Shown here: positions 41,819-51,700 of the stretch, piece by piece
Numbering within the stretch: position 1 is the first letter of the stretch
Layout of the letters: every line of letters starts with the position of its first letter
Assembly (NCBI GenBank): GCA_014237855.1
Contig: JABACD010000006.1
Span: forward strand, 130,089 to 188,285
Source of the DNA: Planctomycetota bacterium
GTDB taxonomy: Bacteria > Planctomycetota > UBA1135 > GCA-002686595
Direction of reading: 5' to 3'
Length of the DNA: 58,197 bases
Made by a program: the position numbers and the translations under genes
Notes under the pieces: model-generated
Databases searched by the model: none
What the model saw: only the letters and a program-made list of their open reading frames with translations
What the model was told of the DNA's origin: nothing

Positions 41819-44800
41819 GAAGGGCCAGCAGTCTCGGTCCGTGGGTCGCAGGCGCCCTGGCACTGATCTGCGCCCTGCAGCTCTCGCATCTGGTTGGTGA
41901 TCTCGCCGATCGCTGGCAGCTGCCACAGTTCGAACCCGGTCAGCGACGATTCGCCAGCCTCAGCCTCTCGGACAAGGAGCGACTCGCGAGCTTCGACGAG
42001 GAGATCCGACTCACTTACCTTGCCTCTCGACGAGAGACCCTGCCCGCGCACCTCGCGCAGCTCGAGGAGCGAGTTCGGGACGTGCTGGGCGCCTTTGAGA
42101 GGTCGCTCGCCGAAAACGGCCAGCCCTTCTCGGTCGCCGTGGTCTACCCCGACGATCATCCCGACTGGCAGGCCTCCCTGGCGAGCGCGGGGATGGCCCC
42201 CTGGAGAGCCCGACGGGTGGAGGGCGACGGCTACCGTGACGACGAGCTGTGGTCGAGCCTGCGGATCGGGTACGGCCCTCGCCCGGCGGCGGTCTTCAAT
42301 GGAGTCGGCCCCGACAGGGTGGATCGTCTCCAGGAGCTGATCCTGGCCCAGCTGGAGGAGCTTCGCAGACCCCGGCGCCCACGGGTTGCCATCGATGCCC
42401 CGCCCGGCTTCGACGACCTGCGTACCATCCTGCGCAGCGGTGCCGAGCTGATCGAGGTCGACTTCGATACCACTGGAGAACTTCCCGAGGAGCTGGACCT
42501 GTTCGTCTGGCTCGACCCGGAACACGCGACAGGCCAGCACCTGGCCACCCTCGAGGCCCTGCGCGCCACCGGTGGAAACCTCATCTTCGGGGGCAACTCC
42601 CTCGACTCAGAGGAGAGCTGGGCTGGCAGCCAGCTGCGGGCCAGCTTCACTGCTGGTCCCAGGGCAAGCCATGCCGTGCTGGAGCACTTTGGGCTGACTC
42701 CGGTCGAGGGCCTGCTGCTCGACCCCCAGGGCGCGGAGGTGGTGGGGCCTCGCCTCACCGCCGGCGAGACCCCCGCCGCCATCGCGCCCTGGCTGGTGCG
42801 CTCCACGCCCAACCAGCACGATTTCCGCACGCTTCGCGGTCAACCCAATGGCAGCCTCCTGTTCCGAACCCCGACCGCCTTCCTGCCCGACCGTACCAGG
42901 CTGGCTGAGCTGAGTCTCGAGGAGACCGTCCTCGCAGGGGCCAGTGAGTACGCGAGTGCACACCCGCTCCCAGACAGCGAGGTCGCTCTCGAAGAGGTCC
43001 TGGAGTACAGCGGTCGTTCACAGCCCAACGCGTCCCTGTGCGCCATCCTTCGACCCACTGACCCCTGGGGCGGAAGGCTGGTGATGCTGGCCGACTCCGC
43101 GCTCCTCGCCGACCAGGACTTTCGAGCCGAGCACTACGCTCACTCCGCCTTCCTCGAGATCCTGCTCTCCAGCTTGCTCTCGAGTGAGCGAGTCGTCGCC
43201 AGCAGGATTGCCCTGACGAGTCCCGAGATCCTGCCCGAGTTCGAGCCCGCCACCAGGGCCTGGCTGCGAGTTGCGGTCGTGCTCACCATCCCCGGGATCT
43301 TCGCCCTCTTGTTCCTTCTCCGTCGGGAGCGCAGAGCAGCTCGAGCCAGGTCCATGCGGAGCCTGACCCCACTCCTCTCGGCCTCGGTCGCCGCCATCCT
43401 GGCTGTTCTCGCAAGCAGGCTCACTCCGGCAATCGATGTGGACCTGACCCGCGAGGGTCGCAACAGGCTCACCGCGGATGAACGACTGGTCTTCTCGGAG
43501 CTTCTCGAAGAGCCCGTGGAATTGGAGCTTTGCTTCAGTCCAGCCGCTGAGCTTCCAGCGGAATTCAAGCCACTGGCACGTGAGACCAGGCGAACCTGCC
43601 AGAAGCTCGCTCGAGAGTTCAAGAACGTCAGCCTGCGAGAGCTACAGCCCCAGACCTACGACACCCTCGAGCAGGCCGAGCTCGCCGAGGCCGGCATCTC
43701 CAGGCTCCTGGTCAGCACGACGAGCGCGGAGGTGACCAGGATCTACTCCATCTATGCGCACCTGCTCATGCGTCGTGGCGCACGGACAGAGGTCCTGGAG
43801 TTCCCCTCTCAGCGGTCCTTTCAAGCCCTGCGCTTCCGCCTGGCCCACGCACTCGAGCGCCTGGACCGTGGCAAGCCGACACAGCTGGCCCTCTATGCTC
43901 AGCCGCCACGCATCTCGCCCGCCGAAGCCACCCTCGAGTACCAGCGCAAGGGGCTCTTTGCACCGCGCGAGAGCGACGTCTTCAGTGAACTCGAAGAACT
44001 GCTCGAGGAGTACGACTTCAAGGTCACGCGATTGAACCCTGCACAGGACGAGATCCCGGTGGAGACTGACGCCGTGCTGTGGCTGCAACCACGCCGGGAC
44101 GTCTTGCCGATGCTCGCAAGGCTCGGACGCTGGCTTCATGCCGGCGGGGCTGCCATGGTCGCCGGCCAGCACTTCCGCATTCTCTCTCGTCAGCTCGAAC
44201 GTGCTGGCCTGCAGCAGCGTTTCTGGCCCCAGCCGCAGTTCCTCGACCTGGAGAAGTTCTACTTGCCCGAGCTGGGCATCGAGCTTGAGCGCGAGCTGGT
44301 CTTCGACTCGATCCACGCATCCCATCCGGTGCAGACCCGTGTGGACAGCACGGACGGAACGGCGCGCTACGTAGATCTTGAGACGACCCAACCCTTCCTT
44401 GTCAGCGCTGGGGCTGGAGCCGCGAGCGAACTGGGCCAGCTACTGCTGCCCTTTCCCACGCGAGTTCAATGGGACACCGAGGAGCTGGCCTCCCGCGGGT
44501 TGAGTGTCACGCCCTGGGTCACGGGCTCCGACCTCTACTGGACCTTTGCTTGGACTGGCGGTGACCTGACTGGAGAGGTACTTCGTGGAGAGCTATCCCC
44601 CGAGGGTCTGGTACCCACCGGCCTGCAACTCTTCGAGGAACCCGCAACCTACGCCGCCATGATCAGCGGATCCTTCCCAACCGCCACGCTCGGCGATTCG
44701 GAAGAGAGTGCGAGCCCCACCCTGATCGTCGGGGAAGAAGATGGGGATCCGTCGGCCAGATTACTGCTGGTCGGCAACTCGAGACTCTTCGAGAACCAGC

Positions 44801-45021
44801 TGCTCAATTCAGGAGACTACGATCACGAGCTGTTCGCCTTGCGAGCAGCAGCAGATCTGAGCCTCGCTCCGGCACTGGCCGCTTTCCTCGACCGCAGCCC
44901 GGGGGCTCCGGTCATCGAACCGCAAGAAGAGAGCACGCGCTTGGCCTGGCGCCTCATCGTCCTGGGTGGCTTTCCCTTCCTGCTGCTGATGATGGGTGCC
45001 CTGCGGAGGCTGCAACCATGA
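41815..45021 (+). CDS. Double GldG-like ABC auxiliary protein
   Basis: 1068 residues from GTG 41815, whose GTGA overlaps the permease stop; an open frame continues upstream inside the permease gene. TM about 4-25, a periplasmic part, TMs at about 484-503 and 517-537, a second periplasmic part, and a C-terminal TM about 1043-1065. Each periplasmic part starts with the same pattern: SLSDKERLASFDEEIRLTY and, after the second TM pair, LTADERLVFSELLEEPVELEL. This is two GldG (ABC_transp_aux) modules fused. GldG normally is about 550 residues and joins a GldA/GldF transporter. Role in planctomycetes unproven. Confidence 0.86.
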   Translation: MRRASSLGPWVAGALALICALQLSHLVGDLADRWQLPQFEPGQRRFASLSLSDKERLASFDEEIRLTYLASRRETLPAHLAQLEERVRDVLGAFERSLAENGQPFSVAVVYPDDHPDWQASLASAGMAPWRARRVEGDGYRDDELWSSLRIGYGPRPAAVFNGVGPDRVDRLQELILAQLEELRRPRRPRVAIDAPPGFDDLRTILRSGAELIEVDFDTTGELPEELDLFVWLDPEHATGQHLATLEALRATGGNLIFGGNSLDSEESWAGSQLRASFTAGPRASHAVLEHFGLTPVEGLLLDPQGAEVVGPRLTAGETPAAIAPWLVRSTPNQHDFRTLRGQPNGSLLFRTPTAFLPDRTRLAELSLEETVLAGASEYASAHPLPDSEVALEEVLEYSGRSQPNASLCAILRPTDPWGGRLVMLADSALLADQDFRAEHYAHSAFLEILLSSLLSSERVVASRIALTSPEILPEFEPATRAWLRVAVVLTIPGIFALLFLLRRERRAARARSMRSLTPLLSASVAAILAVLASRLTPAIDVDLTREGRNRLTADERLVFSELLEEPVELELCFSPAAELPAEFKPLARETRRTCQKLAREFKNVSLRELQPQTYDTLEQAELAEAGISRLLVSTTSAEVTRIYSIYAHLLMRRGARTEVLEFPSQRSFQALRFRLAHALERLDRGKPTQLALYAQPPRISPAEATLEYQRKGLFAPRESDVFSELEELLEEYDFKVTRLNPAQDEIPVETDAVLWLQPRRDVLPMLARLGRWLHAGGAAMVAGQHFRILSRQLERAGLQQRFWPQPQFLDLEKFYLPELGIELERELVFDSIHASHPVQTRVDSTDGTARYVDLETTQPFLVSAGAGAASELGQLLLPFPTRVQWDTEELASRGLSVTPWVTGSDLYWTFAWTGGDLTGEVLRGELSPEGLVPTGLQLFEEPATYAAMISGSFPTATLGDSEESASPTLIVGEEDGDPSARLLLVGNSRLFENQLLNSGDYDHELFALRAAADLSLAPALAAFLDRSPGAPVIEPQEESTRLAWRLIVLGGFPFLLLMMGALRRLQP

Positions 45022-46073
45022 GCCGAACGATTGCCTTGCTGGCCGGGTTGGCCATCGTTCTCGCTGGCCTGCAACGCGCACTGGAGGCCAGCAGGGACGA
45101 GCCGAACACCGAGGCGTACCTGCGCGAGGTGCTGAGTGCCGAGGAGCGCGCCGCCATGACCGTGGCAGGGGTCTCCATCCTCGATCCGGTCGATGGCAGC
45201 GAGGTGCGCTACATCCTGTCCGATGGACAGTGGCTGTGCGCAAGTGCCTACGGGGCCGTGGCCCTCACTCCCCAACTCGAGGGGCTGATCACCGACCTGA
45301 CCCTGGCCCGCGGCGAGTGGGTCAGCGCCGACCGCACGAGCGAGTTTGGCCTCGGAGAGTCCGAGGTTCGAATCTTACGACTGCATGGACCGAAGCTCGG
45401 CACCGATCCCGCTGGCGATGTCATCCTGGAGCTCGAGCTCGGAAGCTCGTTGCTCGGTCTGGGCAGTGGTCGCAGCTACCTGCGTGCGCGCGGCAGCAGT
45501 CAGGTGCTCGAGATCGACGCCGATCCACGCTCTCGACTCCTGACCGACCCCGAAAAGCGCCTGCCCCCCATGCTGGACGAGCGCCTCCTGGCCGGGGAGT
45601 GGCCGGCCAGGGGAGAGGGGCTCGAGCGGGCCTTCATCGACTTCAGCGACGGTCGCTCGATCGAGATCAAGAGCCGCGTGCTCGGACCAGCCCCCTCCCC
45701 TGAGCTTCCCGCCCCACGCACGTGGCTCGCCATCCAGGGCGAGACTAGCGCCCCGGTCCTGCCCTATCGAATAGGAGCCTGGCAGGCCTTCCTCTATCGA
45801 GTTCCGTACCGGGGGCTCTCGGATCCAGCGGCGGCCCAGCGCAGAGGCCTCGACCAACCCCTGGCGACCATTACCCTGCTCCAGATTCAGGGCGATCCCA
45901 TCGAGCTCGTCATCGGTCGCTCGGCGCCATCGGGGGCCACCTTCGTGCTGAACCGCAGCACCGGCATGCTCTGCCTGCTCGACCGCAGTGAGGTCGAGTT
46001 GCTCCTGGCGACACTGGAACAGCTGTGTGCCACCGAGCTGGCCAATCCCTGGGAGGAGTGGCTCCCTCGCTGA
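45018..46073 (+). CDS. DUF4340-like membrane-anchored protein
   Basis: 351 residues. One N-terminal TM (about 4-20), then a periplasmic beta-rich domain with repeated L-x-G/D units. A DUF4340-type protein commonly follows GldG in planctomycetes and relatives; assignment rests on position and layout more than on motifs. Start overlaps the GldG stop (ATGA). Last gene of the ABC operon. Confidence 0.7.
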   Translation: MSRTIALLAGLAIVLAGLQRALEASRDEPNTEAYLREVLSAEERAAMTVAGVSILDPVDGSEVRYILSDGQWLCASAYGAVALTPQLEGLITDLTLARGEWVSADRTSEFGLGESEVRILRLHGPKLGTDPAGDVILELELGSSLLGLGSGRSYLRARGSSQVLEIDADPRSRLLTDPEKRLPPMLDERLLAGEWPARGEGLERAFIDFSDGRSIEIKSRVLGPAPSPELPAPRTWLAIQGETSAPVLPYRIGAWQAFLYRVPYRGLSDPAAAQRRGLDQPLATITLLQIQGDPIELVIGRSAPSGATFVLNRSTGMLCLLDRSEVELLLATLEQLCATELANPWEEWLPR

Positions 46074-46169
46074 AGAGAAGAGGCTGAGCCCTCGGCATCA
46101 ATCCGCCCACGCCCCCCTGCAGTCCGGCGAGGGTTGCGCTACCCTGCTCCCCCCAGCCCAGGAAGGTGC

Positions 46170-47246
46170 ATGCCCAGTCTGTTCGAACCGCTGACTTTTT
46201 CCCGCGGGCCCGCCATGAAGAATCGCTTCATGCTGGCCCCCATGACCAACTGCCAGAGCCACACCGATGGCCGGATCTCGGCGGACGAGCACCACTGGCT
46301 GGTCATGCGAGCCAGGGGTGGCTTCGCTCTGACGATGACCTGCGCCGCCCATGTGCAGGCTCTCGGGCAGGGCTTTCCCGGGCAGCTGGGAATCTTCTCG
46401 GATACGCACATCGAGGGGCTCACCCGGCTGGCAACCGAGCTCCGGGAGGCCGGCAGCCTGGCGGTCGTCCAGCTCCACCACGCCGGTATGCGATCCCCAG
46501 AGAAGCTGATCGGAGCCACACCCCTGTGCCCATCCGAGAATGAGGAGACAGGAGCGCGGGCCATGACAGAAGTCGAGGTCGAACAGCTCATCGAGGACTT
46601 CGTCGGCGCTGCGAAACGCGCCGAGAGCGCGGGCTTCGATGGCGTGGAGATCCACGGCGCACACGGCTACGTGCTCAGTCAGTTTCTCAGCTCCCAGATC
46701 AACCGGCGAGAGGGTCGCTACGGAGGCTCCCTGGAGAACCGAGCGCGGCCCCTGTTCGAGGTCGTCGCCGGCATCCGTGCACGCTGTGGACCCGATTTCA
46801 ACGTGAGCGTTCGACTCTCTCCGGAGAACTGTGCACTCGAGCTGCAGGAGGTGCGACAGGTGGCCCAGCGGCTCATGAGTGAGGGCGCCATCGACTTTCT
46901 GGATGTCTCGCTATGGGACGTCTTCAAGGAGCCGGAGCTCGAGCGCTACCAGGGGCGCTCCTTGATGAGCTACTTCACTGATCTCGAGCGTGGCCAGGTG
47001 CGCCTGGGCGTTGCAGGCAAGATAGCCACCGCCGGCGATGCGCAGCGCTGCCTGGACGAGGGTGCCGACTATGTCTCCCTTGGACGCGCCGCCATCCTGC
47101 ACCACGACTTCCCTCGGCGCGTCAGAACGGACCCCGGCTTCGAACCTACCTCCCTACCGGTCACCCGGGAGTACCTTCGTCACGAGGGACTGGGTGAGGC
47201 TTTCGTGGACTACATGACCCGCTGGAAGGGTTTCGTCTCGGACTGA
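46170..47246 (+). CDS. NADH:flavin oxidoreductase (old yellow enzyme family)
   Basis: 358 residues from ATG 46170, preceded by GGAAGG (46161-46166). FMN TIM barrel: KNRFMLAPMTN near the N-terminus, VVQLHHAGMRS, and HGAHGYVLSQFLSSQIN with RYGGSLENRAR, the family signature. It would reduce activated alkenes such as enones, using NAD(P)H. No signal peptide, cytoplasmic. No iron-sulfur domain. Physiological substrate unknown. Confidence 0.93.
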   Translation: MPSLFEPLTFSRGPAMKNRFMLAPMTNCQSHTDGRISADEHHWLVMRARGGFALTMTCAAHVQALGQGFPGQLGIFSDTHIEGLTRLATELREAGSLAVVQLHHAGMRSPEKLIGATPLCPSENEETGARAMTEVEVEQLIEDFVGAAKRAESAGFDGVEIHGAHGYVLSQFLSSQINRREGRYGGSLENRARPLFEVVAGIRARCGPDFNVSVRLSPENCALELQEVRQVAQRLMSEGAIDFLDVSLWDVFKEPELERYQGRSLMSYFTDLERGQVRLGVAGKIATAGDAQRCLDEGADYVSLGRAAILHHDFPRRVRTDPGFEPTSLPVTREYLRHEGLGEAFVDYMTRWKGFVSD

Positions 47247-47329
47247 GGCAAGACGGGCACCCAGGAGCCACTGCCGCTGCCCCCCGGGGAAGGCGAGGCT
47301 CGAAGAACCAGAAAGCTTATCCTCCCCCC

Positions 47330-48697
47330 ATGAAGCGCAACGCCACCTACACCTGCTTGCTGCTCGCCCTCGTCAGCGGCTGCCGCTCCAGCCAGACCTC
47401 AGTAGCCACGTCGACGAGTCGCCCCCCCAACATCATCGTGATCTTCACCGATGACCAGGGCTACGGCGATCTCTCCTGCTACGGCCACCCGACCATTCGC
47501 ACTCCGAACATCGATCGCCTCGCGCGCGAGGGTGCCAAGCTGACGCAGTTCTACGTGGCTTCGCCAGTCTGCTCACCCTCCAGAGCCGCACTGCTGACTG
47601 GCTGCTACCCCAAGCGCGTTGGCATGCACCGCCACGTGATCTTTCCCGACTACGACTACGGGCTCCACACCGATGAGCTCACGGTCGCCGACCTGCTGCA
47701 GGAAAACGGCTATGCAACCGGCATGTTCGGCAAGTGGCACCTGGGACACAGGCCTGGCCTCCTGCCCACCGATCAAGGCTTTGACACCTGGTTCGGCGTG
47801 CCGTACTCCAATGACATGGCCCAGTTCCACCGCAAGCCCGAGACGAACTATCGGTATCGATTGCCGCTCTTGCGGGATGAGGAGGTGCTCGAGTGGGAGC
47901 CCGACCAGGCCCTCCTGACAAGGCGCTTCACCGAGGCGGCTGTCGAGTTCATCGACGAGCACAGCACCGAGCCCTTCTTCCTTTACCTCCCCCACTCCAT
48001 GCCACACATCCCGCTCTACGCCTCCGATGATTTTCGGGGCAACAGCCCACGCGGGCTCTACGGTGATGTGATCGAGGAGATCGACTGGAGCGTGGGCCAG
48101 GTCCTCGATGCACTTGACGCGCATGACCTCGCAGACCAGACCCTGGTGCTGTTCACCTCGGACAACGGCCCCTGGCTCTCCTTTGGTGACCACGGCGGAT
48201 CCGCCGGGCCTCTCCGAGGCGGCAAGGGAACAAACTGGGAAGGTGGACAGAGGGTCCCCTGCGTCCTGCGGTTCCCCCCGCTGGTGCCTCCCGGCAGCCT
48301 GTGCACAGAGGTCATCACCGCCATGGATCTGCTGCCGACCATCGCCCCACTGGCAGGCGCTGAACTTCCTGCAGAGCTCGTGATCGATGGTGCCGATGTC
48401 CGCGAGCAGCTAGGGGGTAAGCCAGCAGGGGGCACGACTCCCAGGAGCTTTCTCTACTACACCTCCAGGGGCGAGCTGGCCGGCATCCGGCGCGGTGCCT
48501 GGAAGCTCCTGCTGGAGTCCGGCGAGCTCTATCAGGTGGAACAGGACGTGAGCGAGGTCCGTGACCTGGCGGAGAAACAGCCGGACCTGGTGCGCGAGCT
48601 GCAGGCGCTTGCGCTCGAACTCGATGCGGAGGTGAGTGCCAACGCGCGCCCAACGGCCAGCACCGAGCAGCTGCTCTTCGATCCAGCTCGACCCTGA
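47330..48697 (+). CDS. Arylsulfatase-type lipoprotein
   Basis: 455 residues. Lipoprotein signal with VSGC (Cys18). Sulfatase core: TDDQGYGDLSCYG (metal ligands Asp41, Asp42), CSPSRAALLTG (81-91) with formylglycine Cys81, FGKWHLGH, and FTSDNGPW. Acts on sulfate esters at the outer membrane or in the periplasm. Needs a formylglycine-generating enzyme, not in this window. Converges with the cytochrome fusion gene, 14 bp away. Confidence 0.93.
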   Translation: MKRNATYTCLLLALVSGCRSSQTSVATSTSRPPNIIVIFTDDQGYGDLSCYGHPTIRTPNIDRLAREGAKLTQFYVASPVCSPSRAALLTGCYPKRVGMHRHVIFPDYDYGLHTDELTVADLLQENGYATGMFGKWHLGHRPGLLPTDQGFDTWFGVPYSNDMAQFHRKPETNYRYRLPLLRDEEVLEWEPDQALLTRRFTEAAVEFIDEHSTEPFFLYLPHSMPHIPLYASDDFRGNSPRGLYGDVIEEIDWSVGQVLDALDAHDLADQTLVLFTSDNGPWLSFGDHGGSAGPLRGGKGTNWEGGQRVPCVLRFPPLVPPGSLCTEVITAMDLLPTIAPLAGAELPAELVIDGADVREQLGGKPAGGTTPRSFLYYTSRGELAGIRRGAWKLLLESGELYQVEQDVSEVRDLAEKQPDLVRELQALALELDAEVSANARPTASTEQLLFDPARP

Positions 48698-48711
48698 GCG
48701 AGCTGCCGCCT

Positions 48712-51700
48712 TCAGTTCAGCCCCATGAGGTAGCTGAAGAGATCACTGACCTCCTGGTCCTCCAGGGCATCGAGGAGCCCCTCGGGCATCAGCGACAGGC
48801 GGTCGAAGCGCGCACTCTCGATCTGGTGCCGCGGCAGGCGCAGGTCCTCGCGGTCCTTGCGCCGCAAGAGGATCGAGTCTGAGTCCTCGCTGGCCAGGAA
48901 GCCGTCCAGGATCTCGCCGTCGGTCGTGCGAACGATCAGCGTGCGATAGCCCGATTCGACTCCAGCGTTTGGAGTGAGGATCGAGCGCAGGAGCCCCTCG
49001 GTCCCCTTGGCGCCGACTCCATCGAGTACCGGTCCGATGGAGGTCCCCTCTCCCCCGACTCGGTGACATGCCGAACAGTGGGTCAGGAATTGCTGCCGTC
49101 CGCGAGACACATCGCCCCCCGCCAGCGCCAGAGCGCGGTAGCGCTCAAAGCGTTGCTCTTCGGCCAGCACCTCTGCCTCGGAGAGCACCGGAGGCATGTC
49201 GAGAGCACCCACGAAGCGCGCGGCGCCCGAGAGCTTGACGTCAGCACCGGGAATCACGAGCTCCAGGCCATCCGGCATCGAGGCAGGGTCGAAGCGTCGC
49301 CGGAAGCCGGCGCCGACCTCCGCCGCGCTGCGCTCCATGCTCCAGAGGCGTAACTCGAAGATCTCCGCCGCCGTACCCCCCGCGGGTCCGGTGCGTCCGA
49401 CGTCAAGCTGCTCGAAGCGCGCAGGGCTCTCCGGATGTGTGCTGATGTCCAGCTCGCCATTCAGGTAGAGGGACAGGCGACCATCGGCAGCACGCGTCAG
49501 GGCGAAGTGCAACCACTGTTCAGCCACCACCTGACGACTTGAGATGATCACATCACCCGCCGGACCAAGCCACAGCCGCAGTCGAGCGTCATAGAAGTTG
49601 AGGTCGAAGGCTCCCGGGGACAGCAACAACCCATCCTCGTTGCCAATGCCCTGGTCCAGTCGGATCCAGGCCTCGACTGTGAACGGACCCTCGATGACGA
49701 GCTTGGTATCCGCGTAGTCTTCCCCTCCGCCCTCGAGTCGCAGCACCGGCTGCTGGAGCGCCGCAACCTGATCCCGGAGTAGCGCGAGATTCGCGTCCTC
49801 TCCCAGGTGATCGCTGAGCCGGGTCAGAACCCTCGCATCGAGAACCTCCTTTCCGATCTCATCGGTCATGATCGCGGAGAGCAACCTGGTCGCTCCAGCT
49901 GAACTCTCGAGGAGAGCTGCCAGGGCCGCCGCTCGTGGCCCCGAGTCGAGCTCTGGCCAGAGCTCCAGCAGCACCTCGAAGGCATCGGCCCCTTGCACCC
50001 GCGCGAGAGCCGTGCAGGCCACCCTGCGTAGCTCGGAGTCTGGCAAGCTCGAGGCCGCCAGCTCGCCGAACAGCTCGGCATCGGTCGAGCCCAGCTCCAG
50101 CAGGGCCTGCAAGCAGGCCAGGGTCTGCCCTCCACCATCGAGAACCTCGATGACATCCGGCTCGAGCTCGACCAACCTGCGCTCACGGGCGACCCGCAGC
50201 AACAACTCCTGGCTTGCTCGAGAGGAGTCCTCGAGGAGCTGAGCTCGAAGGCCTTCAATGACCGTGGCTGTGAGCGTCGGGTTCTCTTCCCAGCGCAGCT
50301 CCGAGTCCGCCAGCATGCGCAGGCCATCAGGTCGAGTCTCGGGACGCGAGATCCAGCTCGTCACCGCCTCACGGACCTCGGGCTCGCTGCCATGCAAGGC
50401 GAGGAAGGGCAGCTCCAAGGCAGAGGGTACGGTACCGGAGGAGGTCAGCAGCAGGGCCAGGCGTCTTGCGCCCTGCGCGCCTCCAGCGCACAAGAGAGCG
50501 AAGCGCTGGAGTCTCTCATCGAGATCCCTGGCGTGCTCCGAGTCGAGGAACTCGAAGACGTCTGCTGGTCGAGCCTCGAGCACCGCGCGCACAAGGCTGC
50601 GCTCGAAGGCGAGGTCACCAGCCCTGCCCGTCAGCAGGTGGGCCCCCAGCTGGCTCGACCACACGACGGGACCCTCGGGTAGAGGATGCACGAACTCCAG
50701 CAGCAGCCCGACTGCCCGGGGGGCCAGCTCTCCCCCTTCCCCGAGGGAGTGGATGGCGGCGAGCCGCACTCGCGGGTCGCGATCACTCGCAGTCCACTCG
50801 AGGAACTCTGCGATGCGCTCCGAGTCGAGCCCCAGCTCCTTGGAGAGGCGAGCCGACTCGCGCCTCAGGGCATGGTGCTGGTCCTCGACGAGGGGGGCCA
50901 GCACTCGCGGCCTGAGCAGGTTCAGATCCTGCAGGCACCACAGCGCCAGGATCCGGTCCCTCGCTGGCGCCTGTCGATCCAGGGCCAGCTCGACGAGAGC
51001 CTCCTCGAGCTCGACCGCCCTGCGCTCACCGATCTGGTGCCAGGCAGCCCTCGCCGCCCAGGTCGAGCCTGCCCCCAGCAGTTCGACCAGCTCATCGTTC
51101 CCTCGAGCGCTCACGTCAACGGGCCTCTGGCGGGGCTGCGACGCGTGCCGGATCCGCCAGATCCGACTGCTGGTTCGATCTCGATCGGGGTGATCCCTGG
51201 GCACCTCGTTGTGCGAGATGATCGGGTTGTACCAGTCCACGACGTAGAGGCAGCCGTCCGGCCCGAAGTGAACAGCCACCGGCCGGAAGTTCTTGTCATC
51301 GCTCGTCAGCAGGTCACGCGCACGTTCCAGCTTGACCTCGCTCGGTGACAAGGGATCGCGCTGCGCACGTATCGACTGCACCGAACTGATGATGGGATTG
51401 GCAAGGAAGAAGGTCTCGTCCCAGGGTGCTGGGAATCCACCGGCATCCTCGGAGAGCGCCAGTCCGGAGAGTCCGGTCCCCCCCATCTGGAAGTCCGCAT
51501 GGGGCGGATGCCAGGGCGAGTGGGAGTGGAAGCGATCCATGCCGATCCCCGGGTAGCTGCGGTAGTGCTCGAAGGGCACCAGCGGATAGCCGAGGTCGTT
51601 GGCCTCCTGGATCCACCTGTCTCCCAGTCGGTCGATGACAAGCCCCCAGATGTTGTTGAGGCCGATCCCCACCACCTCGAAGCGACTGCCATCGGACTTG

